Of a stretch of 64,000 bases of DNA, positions 23,381-36,095 are shown one piece after another. Origin of the DNA: Hysterangium stoloniferum (taxonomy: Eukaryota; Basidiomycota; Agaricomycetes; Hysterangiales; Hysterangiaceae); assembly GCA_015178975.1 (NCBI GenBank), contig WHVD01000007.1, forward strand, positions 1,488,001 through 1,552,000, read 5' to 3'. Below the pieces are notes generated by a model. That model saw nothing but the letters and a program-made list of their open reading frames with translations, was not told the DNA's origin and made no database searches. The position numbers and the translations under genes were made by a program. Numbering within the stretch: the stretch's first letter is position 1; each line of letters begins with the position of its first letter.

Positions 23381-24906
23381 TCATTCATGAGAAAGCTTAA
23401 AAGTGGGGTCTCCTTCAGACATTGGAATTTCATCTGCTTCTACTGCCTCGGTTGGCACAGCCCCTGTTGTGCCAATGAGTACGATATGTCGCCTGGTGGA
23501 TAGCCAGAGCGCCACATCAAGGATCCCACTCATGGCAAATAAGGAATCGACAGCGAATATTGCCCCACTTGGAATCTTATTTTCCTCTGCTTTTTTTTTG
23601 TACGCAAAGCGAAAGATGGATATACCGAAGATAACCAAGATATATGATAATGGATATCTATTGTTGGTGGGGCTGGTTTAATACGATGAGTCGCCGTTAT
23701 GTTTCGGTAAGAACTTACAGAAGCATTTTGAAAGCCTCCGTGGCGCTATCTTGGCGAGATCTGGGGAGGGTTTCATTCGATTGTAGGCATTCAGGTGTTC
23801 CTCCATTGGATTGTGCTAGAGCGGTTTGTAGTCTGGATCGAGAGGATGGTGGTTTTTGTAAATGTATCTGCCACCAATAATCCCTTCCTACTACAATTAT
23901 CCCGCGCAGGCAAAAATAAAGGAGCGCATAAATAATAACCGACAGAACGGCAGTAATCCAGAACCACACATATTCTGCTCCTACCCGGAAGCGGTCGTAC
24001 TTACTTCCAATCCAGCACCCTTAATGAACGTCAGTGAAATTATAACGGGTCTAATAGGAATTTTTACAGTATCTGGGCCACTATTTCAGCACGACTGGAA
24101 AGGAAAGTGTGGCAAAAACAGAGGCTCACGGGGTAGGAGTTATGTAGCCATCCGGGCCTTTGTTATGTCGACCAACCTCGATTGAGGCGAAGAGAATGAC
24201 GAATAACCAGATAACGATTACAAAGAATAAAGCGACTTTCTTGGCCAGATTTCCAGAGCCCCGCCTAAAGAATATAATATTAAAGGTATGGAGCGCAATG
24301 GCCTTGCCGACGAGTGAGCATTCATCAGTAGCAGTAATGAATTATGAGTACCATAGTCGACAAACCGACGGCCGTATCACCGATTTGCTGGATTGCACCT
24401 GTCTCAAAGAGGTTGGATGTGTTGAAGACAGGACACTCTCTTGATCTCATACCTTGAGCAGTGCAATGCGTGCTGCATACGACTTTGCCTGTTGAAATCC
24501 AGCGAACAGACAGGACTTGTCCAAGGCCTTGAACGAGGTCTGCGAAGAATAAGGACAGCTGATGATAGCGGTTGATTTAAAAGAGGGACGACGAGAGGGG
24601 GGGAAAGGTTATGTGACAAACCATGTAGACTTGAATGGGGCTCTGGATGAGTCCTGACCAGGGCTGCAAGGGACTTTCTCGACGAGTACGGATGATGCCT
24701 TTCTGTGTGAAGTGTTATGAAGTGTTAGGATAGGAGGGAAGATAACTTTCGATTATTATGATAAAGACAATAAGAACAGCGATTATTGAAGCGAATCCGA
24801 CCTCGACATTAACCTTGGTAGGGGTTAGTCTATGGGGTGGTAGGACATGGACAATGAACTGACGAGAAGGCCCAATGATTGTCCTGTGGACAAAGTAGTT
24901 TCGCAA
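23381..24906 (-). CDS. Fungal seven-helix receptor (Git3/cAMP-receptor-like)
   Basis: Likely plasma-membrane G-protein-coupled receptor. Read on the minus strand with short introns, the frame gives helix 1 (VEVGFASIIAVLIVFIIII, about 24790), helix 2 (VYMLSLFFADLVQGLGQ), a loop ending in CSTHCTAQG, helix 3 (GAIQQIGDTAVGLSTM then AIALHTF after an intron with donor GTACTC), helix 4 (FFVIVIWLFVILFASIE), the CWIG motif before helix 5 (YVWFWITAVLSVIIYALLYF), a third loop, and helices 6-7 joined across a GTAAGT...CAG intron (about 23659-23714). The tail is acidic (VEADEIPMSEGDP). This order and the CWIG and FFADLVQ motifs fit the Git3/cAR-like family. The first exon junction could not be fixed. Ligand unknown. 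Confidence 0.75.
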
Positions 24907-25339
24907 GGGTTTTTATCATCACGAGGAAGATATCGAGAGGATAGAGAGAAGGACATGAGAGCTATGCAAGCAGAAGGTAGATAATGAAATATATAGGGGA
25001 TAGATGTACAGCTTGGCTGGCAGGTGGGGACAGATGTACAGCTTAGCTGATCCACGAAACAAGGGTCAAGCTGTCATGGGAGTGAAATATCGATATCATT
25101 ATCGGGATTGAAGTGTGGAACGGGGAGGGGGGGGAACCGAAGAAATTAGAGAGAGAATGGAGGTGTATATAACGTTTTAAGGAAACAGTAAGTCTCCAGG
25201 GATTTATGATATATACGAATATGATTCTGGGAACATATTGGAGTCGACGTGCAAAAAATAGAATGTCTGGCGGGCGTAACCAATTCTGGTGTGACAGTGA
25301 TGGTCTGCTTATGTGATCAACTTCTTGTCTCTTTCCACC

Positions 25340-28300
25340 ATGAGAGAATCCAACTTTGCCTTTCCTGCGCAGAATCGGGCTAGCTTGTGTATTAGTACTC
25401 AATTATACGATAGAAGGGGTTCGTCTGAAATACTCATTAACTCATCATTCATCACTCATTTATCCCTTTACTAGCACTCGATACGACATCCGCTTTGCCA
25501 TTGTTCAACTCACTTAGTCATCTCACCACTCTCAGTTCAACCTCACCTCGCATCCGTGAAATGATCGTCATAGATGGTGGTTTGGAACGCTTGGTCTGCC
25601 TCCTACGCGACTTTTGCGCACATCCCCCATCTCCAGAACCCCCAACTCAATTTTACGGTCTATTACCACCCCCGTCCTCAACTGCGACTACGCCATCCAC
25701 CGTAAACTCAGGTCCACCCATACACGACCCTAAACGTCCATTCGACCGTGCAGCTGCCTATCGTTTCAGTCTCGCCTTGCAGTGTCTCGTCAATATAGGC
25801 GTAAGAGGCTCAGAGCCCATCCGAGCACGCGTCGTACAAGCCGGCACTCTAGACGTCGTAGGCTGCATCTTGGAAGCATGGCTCACTAGCAAAGGCTTTG
25901 CCGTACTCCCAAGTTCAAGCGCGAGTGGTATGCCCAGAGAGAGTCGCGAGGTCCGTCATGCAAGACGATTGGCCCTGATGGAGTTGCGCGCACAGGAGCA
26001 TGCTGCTCAGAGAGAATTATTGCCACCTCATCTGCAGTTCGATTCTGCCAGACGACCGACAGCCAGAGTGACAACCACCACGACCACCACAATCACCGAC
26101 GACGACAATTTACCCCATAGCGACTCTCCCGACAACGACAACGAAAACGACAATGAAAACGACAACGAAGCATCCGCACCTGAACACTCGGACCCAGATA
26201 TCGCAATGTCTATCGCTGCCACCCTCTCCACACCCACTTCCAGATCCACATCCGCCACTCGTACAGACACCGAGCCAGAAAGTGATGCCGACGCTGAAAT
26301 GGAAGACACAACCGCCGCTGCGTCTTCTCAACCACACGAGTCTTCCGTCTCACAACACCAGGAGCCAACCCAACAGGTCAATATGATGGAGCAGGACTTG
26401 CAGATCACTATGGAACTTCTTATGGGCGGTGCCGAGGATGGTCCGGGTGAGGGTGGTGGTGTTGATCTCTTGGCCGCCGGGAGAGACATGGCCATGGGAA
26501 GGGAAATGGCCTTGGGTATGATGCGTGAACGAGAGCGTGATCGGGACCGTACCGCGACGGCGACGACGGTGACGACGACCCCGGCCGCACAGGAGGACTC
26601 CAGTCTCACCCCTCGAGCCACACTTGCTCCTCTACCGGACACCGTTACCCAACCCAATGATGCAACAACACCCCGCGTCCAACCTCCAGCTGTACCTGCC
26701 ACAACCGCTGCAACTCCTGTCGCGACCCATACCAATCCACCCCACCCCCATGTCCATTCATCTCACCACACACGCCATGATGCGGGTCCCTATAGGGAAG
26801 AAGACGTTTTACTATCATTACAACTTCTTGCGTATTTGAGCAAATATCCTCATGTACGGCAGGCGTTTTATAAGCCACGCGCCGTATTCAATCCCGCCTT
26901 GAAGGTATGTTCATCATGTTTCATTGAATATTCTTTTTGACATTATCGATTGTTTAGAAAATGCATCTTACCGGCAGCGGCGAGCCATCATCAGGCCCCG
27001 CTGCCAATCCAACCGCCACCTCCTCATTCTTCAAAACCCTCGCCCGGACAAAGCCACGTCCTTCCACATCTGACTCTCCGCATGTATCTACTTCCGCCTC
27101 CACTCCTTCATCCCTTCCCACGCGTGCCACACCCTCTCTTCTCCAGTCCACCAACATATTTTCCCTCGTCGAACGCTTCACCTTTCGGCCTACGCCGTCT
27201 GAATCTCTCCTCTCGCACCCACCGCCTCTCCTTCCGCTTGAGATTCAGCACTGGGCGGGCGTCGTCATGCGCAACGCTTGTCGAAAGGACGAAGCTCGGG
27301 GTGGGATTCGCCAATGCGCGAATGTCCAGTGTGGAAAATGGGAGAGTTTCCCGAGGGAGTTTGCCAAGTGCCGGAGGTGCAGGAAGGCGAAATATTGTGG
27401 GAAGGAGTGTCAGAGTCGTGCGTGGAGTGAGGGGCACCGCTTTTGGTGCAGTGCGAAGGAGGAGGAGGATGCTGTTGCAGGTGGTCTGGGTTTGGGCATG
27501 GGTGGAGGCAGAGGGCGGGACAATGATGAAATAACTATTCGTCAGCGTGATCGCGACCGCGCATACGAGCGGATTTCAATGCTGACGACTACTACGCCTG
27601 TGAATGTACTGGCTCAGCCCTCTCACCATCCCTCTCAACAGGGGAACCCTACTCCTACTCCTGCCCCCGCGCCTGCTCCCGCTCCTGCGCCTGCTCCTGC
27701 GACCTCTCAACAGGCCTCTCACCCTCACCCCCACTCTCATGCACACGCGCATGCGCATCCTGCTCTCGGCAACCATCCCACACCGTCGCCTCTCCCACAG
27801 TACTTCTACCACGCCGCTCCAGTCCCAATCCCAATCCCCACGGCTCACCCTGCCTCACATTTACACCATCCCTATCCGGCATTTATCCGACCACGCGTCA
27901 ATGCGCTGCAACCTCAGACTTATGCCCAAACAAACAACAATAGCGCCAGCAACGCCAGCACGGACAACACTCCTACTCTAAATCCTTTTGCCGTCGTCTC
28001 TAGCTCCGGCCAGGCTACCCGTACTGAGACATATGGTACTGCTCAGAACCAACCACAACGACAGGGACAGCCCCCGTTATTCGCACACCCTCTTCAATCC
28101 TTTAGTCACGCACTCCAAGCCCTGCCGTGGGTTCCACCCACGAACCACCCAACTCACACCAACATGCACCACCCATATATCCACATTCGGAGGGCGCAGG
28201 GTAATAATCCCGGTGTAGGGACGGGGACGGGGATGAACGATGGTGGTGGTGGTGATGATGCGACTGGAGATGCAGATGTGTGGATTGATCCGACTGTGTC

Positions 28301-28346
28301 AACTGCCGATCTACCGGGGATGATGCGGGGGATGACGGATGAGTAG
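25340..28346 (+). CDS. MUB1: MUB1/samB-type MYND zinc-finger protein
   Basis: Three exons: 25340-25418, 25475-26904, 26958-28346, with introns of 56 and 53 nt; 965 residues. The start has a strong CCACCATGA context. The first residues MRESNFAFPAQNRASLC, then YDRRALDTTSALPLFNSL, RIREMIVIDGGLERLVCLL and ALQCLVNIGVRGS, match the conserved N-terminal part of MUB1/samB. The MYND finger lies at about residues 623-667 (CANVQC, CRRC, KYCGKECQ, H and C in order). In yeast MUB1 acts with the E3 ligase Ubr2 to degrade the proteasome regulator Rpn4; in Aspergillus samB affects growth and development. Long low-complexity stretches (Pro-Ala, His, Asp/Asn repeats) make it longer than usual. Transcribed away from the receptor gene. 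Confidence 0.92.
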
Positions 28347-29331
28347 AAGGAGGGGTGGCGGTTGGATAGCAGGGCGCGCGGTCGTGGTAAGTTTAGGCAA
28401 GGTGGTGTTTCGGCATAGAGAGCGTTCGTTTTTGTTAGTTACGTGATGAACCCTTTTTTCCCCGCATGTGTGTATGTGCATACCATTTCTTCTCCGAACC
28501 GTTCTATTTGTTTGTCCGCTCTGCCTTTTTCTCCCTCTGTTTGTGTTGGTCCTCGTAATGATATGATATATTTTCTTGTTACTTTTTTTTTTTAATTACA
28601 ATGTTCTTAGCTGTTCTGAATTTCCATCGTCTGATAATTGCACTCTCTTAGATAGTGTCGTGATGGGCCAGGGCTCAGGCTTCAGGCCTAGTCCCACAAA
28701 AGTCCAAAGTGATTAGGGGGCTCTTACTGTAGGCCTGTCCCAGGGCTTAGGCCCGGGCTATATAGTACCATGGTCGATCGCGGCAATAGCTGTACAGTTA
28801 ATGTGTATATTTCAAACCAGCCAAGAGACAGTAGCGCTCTAAGCTGTAAGTGGATCACACAACATATATGATAGCTACCTCAATGAAAGCCACATCCGAG
28901 GTAATAATTGTATAGATAATGTATTGAAATATGTACCGTGGGGTATATGTAAGATGAAGTACTGCAGGTTAGGCCTGACCCAGCCTGGCCCCTGTAGTGA
29001 AATGAGAGAATAAAAATGAATTTGTATAATTGCTAGCTAGCTACAGCTGGCTTTTATACTAAATAAATGATAATTAATTAGTGATATTTTAGATGTGGAA
29101 TATCAAGTTGCCTGCGCTACTACATAGCATTAGTGAGCCGCTGCCTTGTTATGCTGGAATACTGTATGATGGAGTCACCGGGAATGTTGACTATTGAATT
29201 GAGCGCCATCATACCTTTTAAACTCCGACCAAGGTTACCATCCACACTGAAAGGAAATTACAAATTCACGACACGGAGCAGATTCCGGGTAACTCGCGAC
29301 TTTATATATATATATATATACCCTCTTCTAT
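28347..29331 (+). repeat. MUB1 3' flank, then F-box cassette upstream repeat
   Basis: From about 28700 to 29331 the sequence is the upstream part of the F-box cassette. Its landmarks recur before or between the other F-box copies (about 33290-33795, 52610-53210, 55780-56470, 58370-58820, 63600-64000): CAGGGCTTAGGCCCGGGCTA, CATGGTCGATCGCGG, GCTGTACAGTTAATGTGTA, TTGCTAGCTAGCTACAGC and TGATATTTTAGATGTGG. It ends in a long TA run before the start codon. Confidence 0.85.
29302..29321 (+). promoter_or_regulatory. TATA run just upstream of the F-box start codon
   Basis: A TATATATA stretch ends about 10 nt before the ATG. The same TATA element at the same distance precedes the other F-box copies (31345-31356, 56455-56464, 61425-61434). 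In this copy it has expanded into a longer dinucleotide run. Confidence 0.6.
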
Positions 29332-30832
29332 ATGCCGACGTCTCTTCTCGACGTACCTGAAGAAATTCTGGAGGCCTGCGTTGCTTACGTGGCGCTGGAT
29401 AATCCTCACTTCTACGGTGATACAACTGACATATTCGATTTTGACGGCCTGGTATTCGGCCCTCCCAGAGATATCCTACATTTGCGACTGGTATGTCGAA
29501 AGCTTCGTCGTATTTGTGAACCAAGGATATGGGCTGCGATCAATCTCGAGTATAATGGGGAACCTTGGGGTGCAAACCGCGTCGCCGGGTGGAGGTATTA
29601 TACCACTGAAAATAAATCAAATTATATTCGTCATGTTCGTGCACTGTCAATAACATATTGCCCTCTGTTCAATCTGCAGGCACATGATGTCGAGATAGAG
29701 GTGTCATCCTTGCTGCCACTCGTCACTCAAGCCAAGAACCTTCGCCTACTGCGAGTGTATATACCTATATTTCACTCTCCTGATACAGATGCGGATTGTA
29801 ACGATATCGTCAACGCTCTTATGCGGCAACCTTTATTGCAAACAGTTATTATACGAGACACAAGACGATTGGAATTACTCCCACTCGCTCCGACAAATAT
29901 ATTAAACCTCCTCATTTACAAATACCACACACTTTTTTCCTTGCTCCCACTCACACCACAACTTCAAGCTTTGGCCATTCCGGAAAATAATTATTCTCCG
30001 TCATTTCCTTCAAATACATTATTACCTTGGGGGACGTTGCGGGAGTTGGAAATATGTGATGGGTTGGAAGACATTGTAAACAACTTTCTGGTAATATTTT
30101 GGCTTCGCTTTCATTCACATTAGGATCAACTAACAACTGAACACTAGTGCTGGAAGAATATGCACCAAGATAGGCATGTGCCGTTAAAGGAAGTATCGCT
30201 TCACGGCACTGTTGTAGAGTCAACCCAGATCGCACAGTTCCTCCAAATATTTGGAGGCATCCCTCTCACAACATTGTACCTTGAGTGCCTGAGGGTTATC
30301 GATGATGTCGTTCTGAACAGCCTTGTGAATGCATTTCCAAAATTACAGCGATTGATTATAGTCTCAAGAGGCTCTAACACGAAGCAGGATTTTACTCTCG
30401 TGAGTCTTACAGGCGAACACCTTTGAATGAGTGACTTGGCTCTTAAATGTTTGCCATCCTAATACTTTGGTTATAGGAAGCATCTGCACGACATTTTTCA
30501 AAACTTCAAGACCTCGAATACTTGGGTTGGGACTACACTTCTGTTCTTACTAACGTGTGTGAGACAGCAGATTGGGGGGGGGCGCCTTGCGAATGACTGC
30601 TAGAGCCATCGTGCCTATAATGGCTTTGGCTTGTCCACGTCTCCAAGTGGTGCAGTATTTCTCCTCATTTTCGTATGCCTTCAGCATACAACGTGACGAC
30701 CTAGGAGACGTCGACCATGTTGATTGGCGGCGTTCTCGATGTGTGTTTTATGGTCACACTCTTCAAACTTCGTTTTGGGTGAAATGTCTTGACAGCATAT
30801 GCGAGTTGGGTAAGTGGCTTCGTCGTTTGTAA
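29332..30832 (+). pseudogene. F-box gene copy 1, frameshifted in exon 3
   Basis: Exons 29332-30090, 30148-30399 and 30477-30832 follow the layout of the intact copies. The F-box (LLDVPEEILEACVAYV ... DILHLRLVCRKLRRIC ... IWAAI) is at residues 5-75, where it would bind Skp1 in an SCF ubiquitin ligase; the rest resembles a degenerate leucine-rich substrate domain. In exon 3 a run of eight G (about 30574-30581) replaces GGGGCGGA of copy 2, shifting the frame and giving a stop soon after; the original frame resumes in another phase to 30832. This is either a real one-base change in a homopolymer or a sequencing error. Confidence 0.8.
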
Positions 30833-31365
30833 AATGTCAGTCTGGCGTTTGGCTCAAGTGTTTGACAGAATAGCCAGTGCACGACTTGTAATGTTCGGAA
30901 TACCTCATTAGAGGACGTGTCCAAGGGAGAGAAGGTTTTTCAACAAAGATAATTTATTTCCAAGAGAAGCGTCACTGTTCTCATTAAAAATGAAGAAATA
31001 GGCGGTGGTTATCATAACGATCATTCACTTAATAATAAATGTTGAATGCGCGGGTTTTCATCACTTTCAATGAAGTACTTTAAGCCTGACCCAGCCTGGG
31101 CCCTGTAGTCAAATGAGAAAATACAAAATTATTTTGTATAATTGCAAGCTAGCTACAGCTAGCTTTTATACTCAATAAATCATAATTAATTAGTGATATT
31201 TTAGATGTGGGATATCAAGTTGCCTGCCCTACTACATAGCATGAGTAAGTCAAACCTTCTAAACTCCGACTAAGGTTATCTTCCACACCTGAAAAGAAAT
31301 TACAAGTTCACGACACCAAGCAGATTCCGGGTAATTCACGACTTTATATATATACCCTCTTTTAT

Positions 31366-32845
31366 ATGCCGAAGTGTCTTCTCGACCTACCTGAAGAAAT
31401 TCTGGAGGCCTGCGTTGGTTACGTGGCGATGGATAATCCTCACTTCTACGGTGACATATTCGATACTGAAAGCGTGGTATTCGGCCCTCGGAGAGATATC
31501 CTACATTTACGACTGGTATGTCGAAAGCTTCATCGTATTTGTGAACCAAGGATATGGGCTGCGGTCGATCTCCATTATAATAATAGGGAACGGTTCGAGT
31601 GGGTACTTGCAAACCACGTCGCCGGGTGGAGGTATTATACCACTGAAAATAAATCAAATTATATTCGTCATGTTCGTGCACTGTTAATAACATATTGCCC
31701 TCTGTTCAAACTGCAGGAACATGATGTCGAGATAGAAGTGTTATCCTTGCTGCCACTCGCCACTCAAGCCAAGAACCTTCGCTTATTGCGAGTGTATCTG
31801 CCCAATATATCTTAATCTCCTGATACAGATGCGGATTGTAACAATATCGTCAACGCTCTTCTGCGGCAACCTCTATTGCAAACAGTTATTATATTAGACA
31901 TAAGACGATTGGAATTACTTTCATTCGCTCCGACAAATATATTAAACCTCCGCATTAACAATTACCACGCACTTTTTTCCCTGCTCCCACTCACACCACA
32001 ACTTCAAGCTTTGGCCATTCCTGACAGTAATGATCCTCTGTCATTTCCTTCAAGTACATTATTACCTTGGGGGACGTTGCGGGAGTTGGAAGTATATGAT
32101 AGGTTTGAAGAGACTGTAAACAACCTTTTGGTAATATTTCGGCTTGGCTTTCATTCACATTAGGATCAACTAACAACTGAACACTAGTTCTGGAAAAATA
32201 AGCACCAAGATAGGCATGCGCCGTTAAAAGAAGTATCGTTTTACGGCGCTGTTGTAGAGTCAACCCAGATCGCACAGTTTCTCCAAATATTTGAAGGCAT
32301 CCCCCTCACAACATTGTACCTCGAGTGCCTGAGCGTTATCGATGATGTCGTTCTGAGCGACCTTGTGGATGCATTTCCAAAATTACAGCGATTGATTATA
32401 CTCTCGGAAGACCATAACACGCAGTGGGATTTTGCTCTCGTGAGTCTTACCTTTAGATCAGTGACTTGGCTCTTAAATGTTTGCCATTATAATACTTTGG
32501 TTATAGGAAGCACTTGCACGACGTTTTTCAAAACTTCAAGACCTCGAATACTTGGGTTGGGACTACACTTCTGTTCTTACTAGCGTGTGTGAGACAGCAG
32601 ATGGGGCGGACGCCTTGCGAATGACTAGTAGAGCCATCGTGCCTATAATGGCTTTGGCTTGTCCACGTCTCCAAGTGGTGGAGTATTTCCAGGCCAATGT
32701 TCCGTATGCCTTCAGGATAGAACGTGACGACCAAGGAGACGTTGACCATGTTGATTGTTGTCTTGGGGGTTCTCTTGAATATCCCACTCTTCAAACTTCG
32801 TTTTGGGTGAAATGTCTTGACAGCATATGCGAGTTGGGTAAGTGA
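31366..32845 (+). pseudogene. F-box gene copy 2, one nonsense codon in exon 1
   Basis: Exons 31366-32130, 32188-32439 and 32507-32845 have intact splice signals (donors GTAATA and GTGAGT, branch CTAAC, acceptors CTAG and ATAG). The only lesion in the body is TAA at 31813-31815, where copy 5 has GAA. The C-terminus is four residues shorter because of a TGA (AAGTGA where copy 5 has AAGTGG). F-box residues and the rest read cleanly. It may be a young pseudogene or a truncated 149-residue protein that keeps the F-box alone. Confidence 0.85.
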
Positions 32846-33079
32846 CTTCGTCGTTTGTAAAATGTCGGTCTGGCGTTTGGCTCAAGTATTTGACAGAATA
32901 GCTAGTGCGCGGCTTGTAATGTTCGGAATACCTCATTAGAGGACGTGTCCGAGGGACAGAAGGTTTTTCAACAAAGATAATTTATTTCCAAGAGAAGGGT
33001 CACTGTTCTCATTATAAATGAAGAAATAGGCGGTGGTTATCATAACGATCATTCACTTAATAATAAATGTTGAATACGC

Positions 33080-33796
33080 AGGTTTTCATCACTTTCAATA
33101 TATATGAGCATTCTGTTTTAACGAGTGTGTCTTTGCACCCCAGTCGTAAGTCGCAGGGTGGCGGCTTGCCGTTTTCGCGCTGTGGGGGCTTGGGAGATTC
33201 TTAATTCCGTCAGTGTCTCTTACCCACACTTGACCCAAGCGGCCATCTTCATCGAGTACATCATTCCCCGTCCTGGCCTGAACTTACTGTAGGTCTATAC
33301 CCAGGGCTTAGGCCCAGGCTATAGTACCATGGTCGATCGCGGCGATAGCTGTACAGTTAATGTGTATATTTCAAACCAGCCAAGAGACAGTAGCGCACTC
33401 TAAGCTGTAGTTGTGGATCACACAACATATATGATAGCTACCTCAATGAAAGCCACCTCCAAGGTAGTAATTGTATAGATAATGTATTGAAATATGTACC
33501 GTGGGATATATATGAGATAAAGGTCCGTCTAGTACTGGGAAGTCCGCTGTAAGCCTCAATGGTGTCACTCAGGTTAAGCCTGTAGTCAAATGAGAAGATA
33601 AAAAATAAATTTGTATAATTGCTAGCTAGCTACAGCTTGCTTTATAAATAAACCATAATTAATTAGTGATATTTTAGATGTAGGATATCAAGTTGCCCGC
33701 CCGCCCCACTACATAGCATTAGTGACTCGCTGATTTGTTATGCTGGAATACGAGTCACCGGGAATGTTGACTATTGAATTGAGCACCATCATACTT
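33080..33796 (+). repeat. F-box cassette downstream and upstream repeat, truncated
   Basis: This holds the cassette's 3' flank (AATATATATGAGCATTCTG, then CACTTGACCCAAGCGGCCA) followed by the next cassette's upstream part. It stops abruptly after CACCATCATACTTTG, where other cassettes continue with TTTAAACTCCGAC and an F-box gene. The missing continuation reappears at about 49945, 16 kb away. Confidence 0.85.
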
Positions 33797-34141
33797 TGTG
33801 GGCCATGGGAAAGTGCCGCGCAGGGTGTTGCGACTGCCGCGAACACCTCAAAATGTCCTCAAAAACACATTTGACTAGCATAAATAGATATAACTTTCCA
33901 TCTATTCTGCATAATATATCAATATCTGTACTGGGGGCCTGTTAATTTACTTTAAGACTTAGTTTTAATGTTTAAAATGGTGTATCAGACCCTTTTCTAA
34001 TAGCATGTATCATTTAACATGATATTTTGAGTATTGCCTTTCAAAATATGACTCTGTTTTAGTTTGAAACCAAAATGTGTGTTCGCGGAAATTGCCCACT
34101 TTTCGCGGCACCCCGCGCAGCAGTGCGCGGCACCCATTACT
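33797..34141. repeat. Short element with CpG-rich inverted ends
   Basis: The left part contains GTGCCGCGCAGGGTGTT and CTGCCGCGAACAC; the right part, read in reverse complement, contains GGTGCCGCGCACTG and TTCCGCGAACACACATTTT. These CpG-rich ends surround an AT-rich core. It lies exactly at the left breakpoint of the 16-kb block and may be a MITE or the end of a larger transposon. Confidence 0.4.
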
Positions 34142-35236
34142 GTGTGTCGAAGTTTGAAATCTTTTGAGCCTCGGGCAGTCAACTTCTGCAATTCCTACCC
34201 AAATCACATTATATTCCTTGTTGAAACTCTGATTAACCTTTCTATTAATCCATTGCTATTTGTGATTTTTTTCTCTCCAGTTACTCTACACTTCTGTAAG
34301 AGTTGTGAGGATTTGTTGCTTTGGAGCACTAGTATCTGTGAAAATCTAGGATGGACAGGCCTTAAATATATATAATGGTAAATCAGGTTTTTTGTTAGAG
34401 GATATATATAAAGGACTCAGGTATAAATCCAAAAAGCCCAAATACAAAATACAACTAGGATAAGAAATGGGCAGAATAATGTCAGTCCAAGCCCATGAAG
34501 ATTCCTTTGCCTTAGACAGTATGTATATAGGTAGTCTACTTGGTTATGTTGCACTAGATATATAACAAAGATTGAATATTGCTATGAAATCAGTTGAGTT
34601 TGGTCAAAAAGAGAGGTTGGATGATGTTGATCATGAGTCTACAATGATATTGCTGCCTTGTACAGCTTTTATATGTATCTAGTTAGTGATTGGACTATAC
34701 ATATATGTGATGGAGGCTGGATATGGTCAGGATGTTGGAAGTGAGATCACTGAGAATATATTATACTATAGAGACCTTAAGTCCCTAAGTCAAGTACTAA
34801 ACCAAGGAGCAAAGACTGTGAATGGGTGAGACTTGGCATCAGTTTCTATGTTGTACCATTACAAACTATGCAGCTGTCCTAATTTCAAATGAATTTGTGA
34901 CTTCAGGATGGGCCAGGAATAGGATAGAAGAGGAATGAAGCTGCAGCTCAGGAAACCTGAAGGTATTCAATGGGCCAAAATAGGAAGGGAATGTTAACTT
35001 TTCAGCGAAAATATGACCAGACCTATAGAGGATGAGCACAATACTGTCTGAGTGATATTGTTGGTTATAAACACATGGGGGGTCACATGTGTAACTATGG
35101 GGATTATATACTAATAACAAGATCGGTAATTAATGTGAGAATTAGTGCCCCCAGTCACTATACGACTCCGGTTGCTCAATTTACCCAAAAATCTAACACA
35201 CCTCCTTGAGTGAAGGAGTTGTGGGGTCCCTATCTA
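34142..35236. other. AT-rich, CpG-poor, no gene
   Basis: Only short frames are present. The stretch is rich in TATAT and TG/CA dinucleotides and almost free of CpG, as expected for old methylated repeats. It may include LTR sequence of the copia remnant to its right, but I could not define ends. Confidence 0.4.
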
Positions 35237-35888
35237 CTAGAAGGTAATCTCTGTGGTACCATATCCCCCATCTTCGTCTGCCACCATGGCTGCAGTGTCG
35301 GATAATGGCTTTTGATGTCCATGTAGTGGCACAGATGGACAGTCTACAGCATAATGTCCCCTACTGCTGGAGTTAAAACATGTGATTTTGGATGTGGGCC
35401 ATTTGCCTTTGCTGCGGATGGTGAGCATGGTCTCTGGGTCGGGGCGAATTTCAGTGGATGGTTCTTGGCACACCTCCTCATTCATGAGATGGGTAATGAC
35501 ACTGTCAAGTGTCAATTGGTCGGGAGGGATAGAGTTGAGGGTAACAATGAATGTGGAGTAGGTGTCAGGAAGGCCAGCGAAGGGTGAGATGGGTAGCAAA
35601 ACCGTGGGCCTGATGGACTTGTTTCAAACTTTCCCAAATAATCTTCAGATCTTCATGACGTGTATGGGGAAACTGTGACATTTCGACGTGAAGGATAATC
35701 TTGGCACGGGCGAGTTTCTGCTTCGTCACAAAGGCATGGACTGGCTTTGAGTTTGCAGAACCAGGCAGATGGGTCATGTCACCACTAACAACATCCCACA
35801 GGTCCTTGTTGGCGAGTAGTGCTTCCATCAGATAAGCCCAGTCAGTGTAGTTGCAATCATCGAGTTTTGGAACTAACAGTTCTGGCAT
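35237..35888 (-). pseudogene. Ty1/copia gag remnant
   Basis: The start at 35888 reads MPELLVPKLDDCNYTDWAYL and continues with the typical copia Gag (UBN2-like) sequence to about 35600. There the frame shifts and the central part of Gag is missing: the text jumps to FAGLPDTYSTFIVTLNS and LTLDSVITHLMNEE, the usual C-terminal half. A zinc knuckle follows (CFNSSSRGHYAVDC), but its second Cys is Ser. No protease, integrase or reverse transcriptase follows, so it is a truncated, dead element. Confidence 0.8.
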
Positions 35889-36095
35889 TTTTCAGTGTCT
35901 TCAGTTCGGTTTCGGGTTCGGGTTCAGTGCATGCTCTTCAACAAGACATGGCTAACAGTTCAGTTCAGTTTGGTGCACGCTGTTCAATGAGGTGTGGCTA
36001 ATGGTTTGGTTTGGTGTGTGATGCTTTTCAATGAGGTGTCCACAGGTTCAGGTTCGGGTTCAGTGTGTGACACTTTTCAATGAGGCGTCCACGCT
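35889..36095. repeat. Degenerate tandem repeats upstream of the copia gag
   Basis: Repeated motifs GGTTCGGGTTCAGTG, TTCAATGAGG and GGTTTGGTTTGGTG alternate. They lie in what would be the copia leader on the minus strand. Confidence 0.6.

Noticed and set aside
25495..25495. MUB1 start at this position
   Set aside because: The codon is TTG; an upstream exon at 25340 supplies an ATG in good context and the conserved family N-terminus.
26028..26735. Long minus-strand frames opposite MUB1
   Set aside because: They mirror the low-complexity repeats of the MUB1 coding strand.
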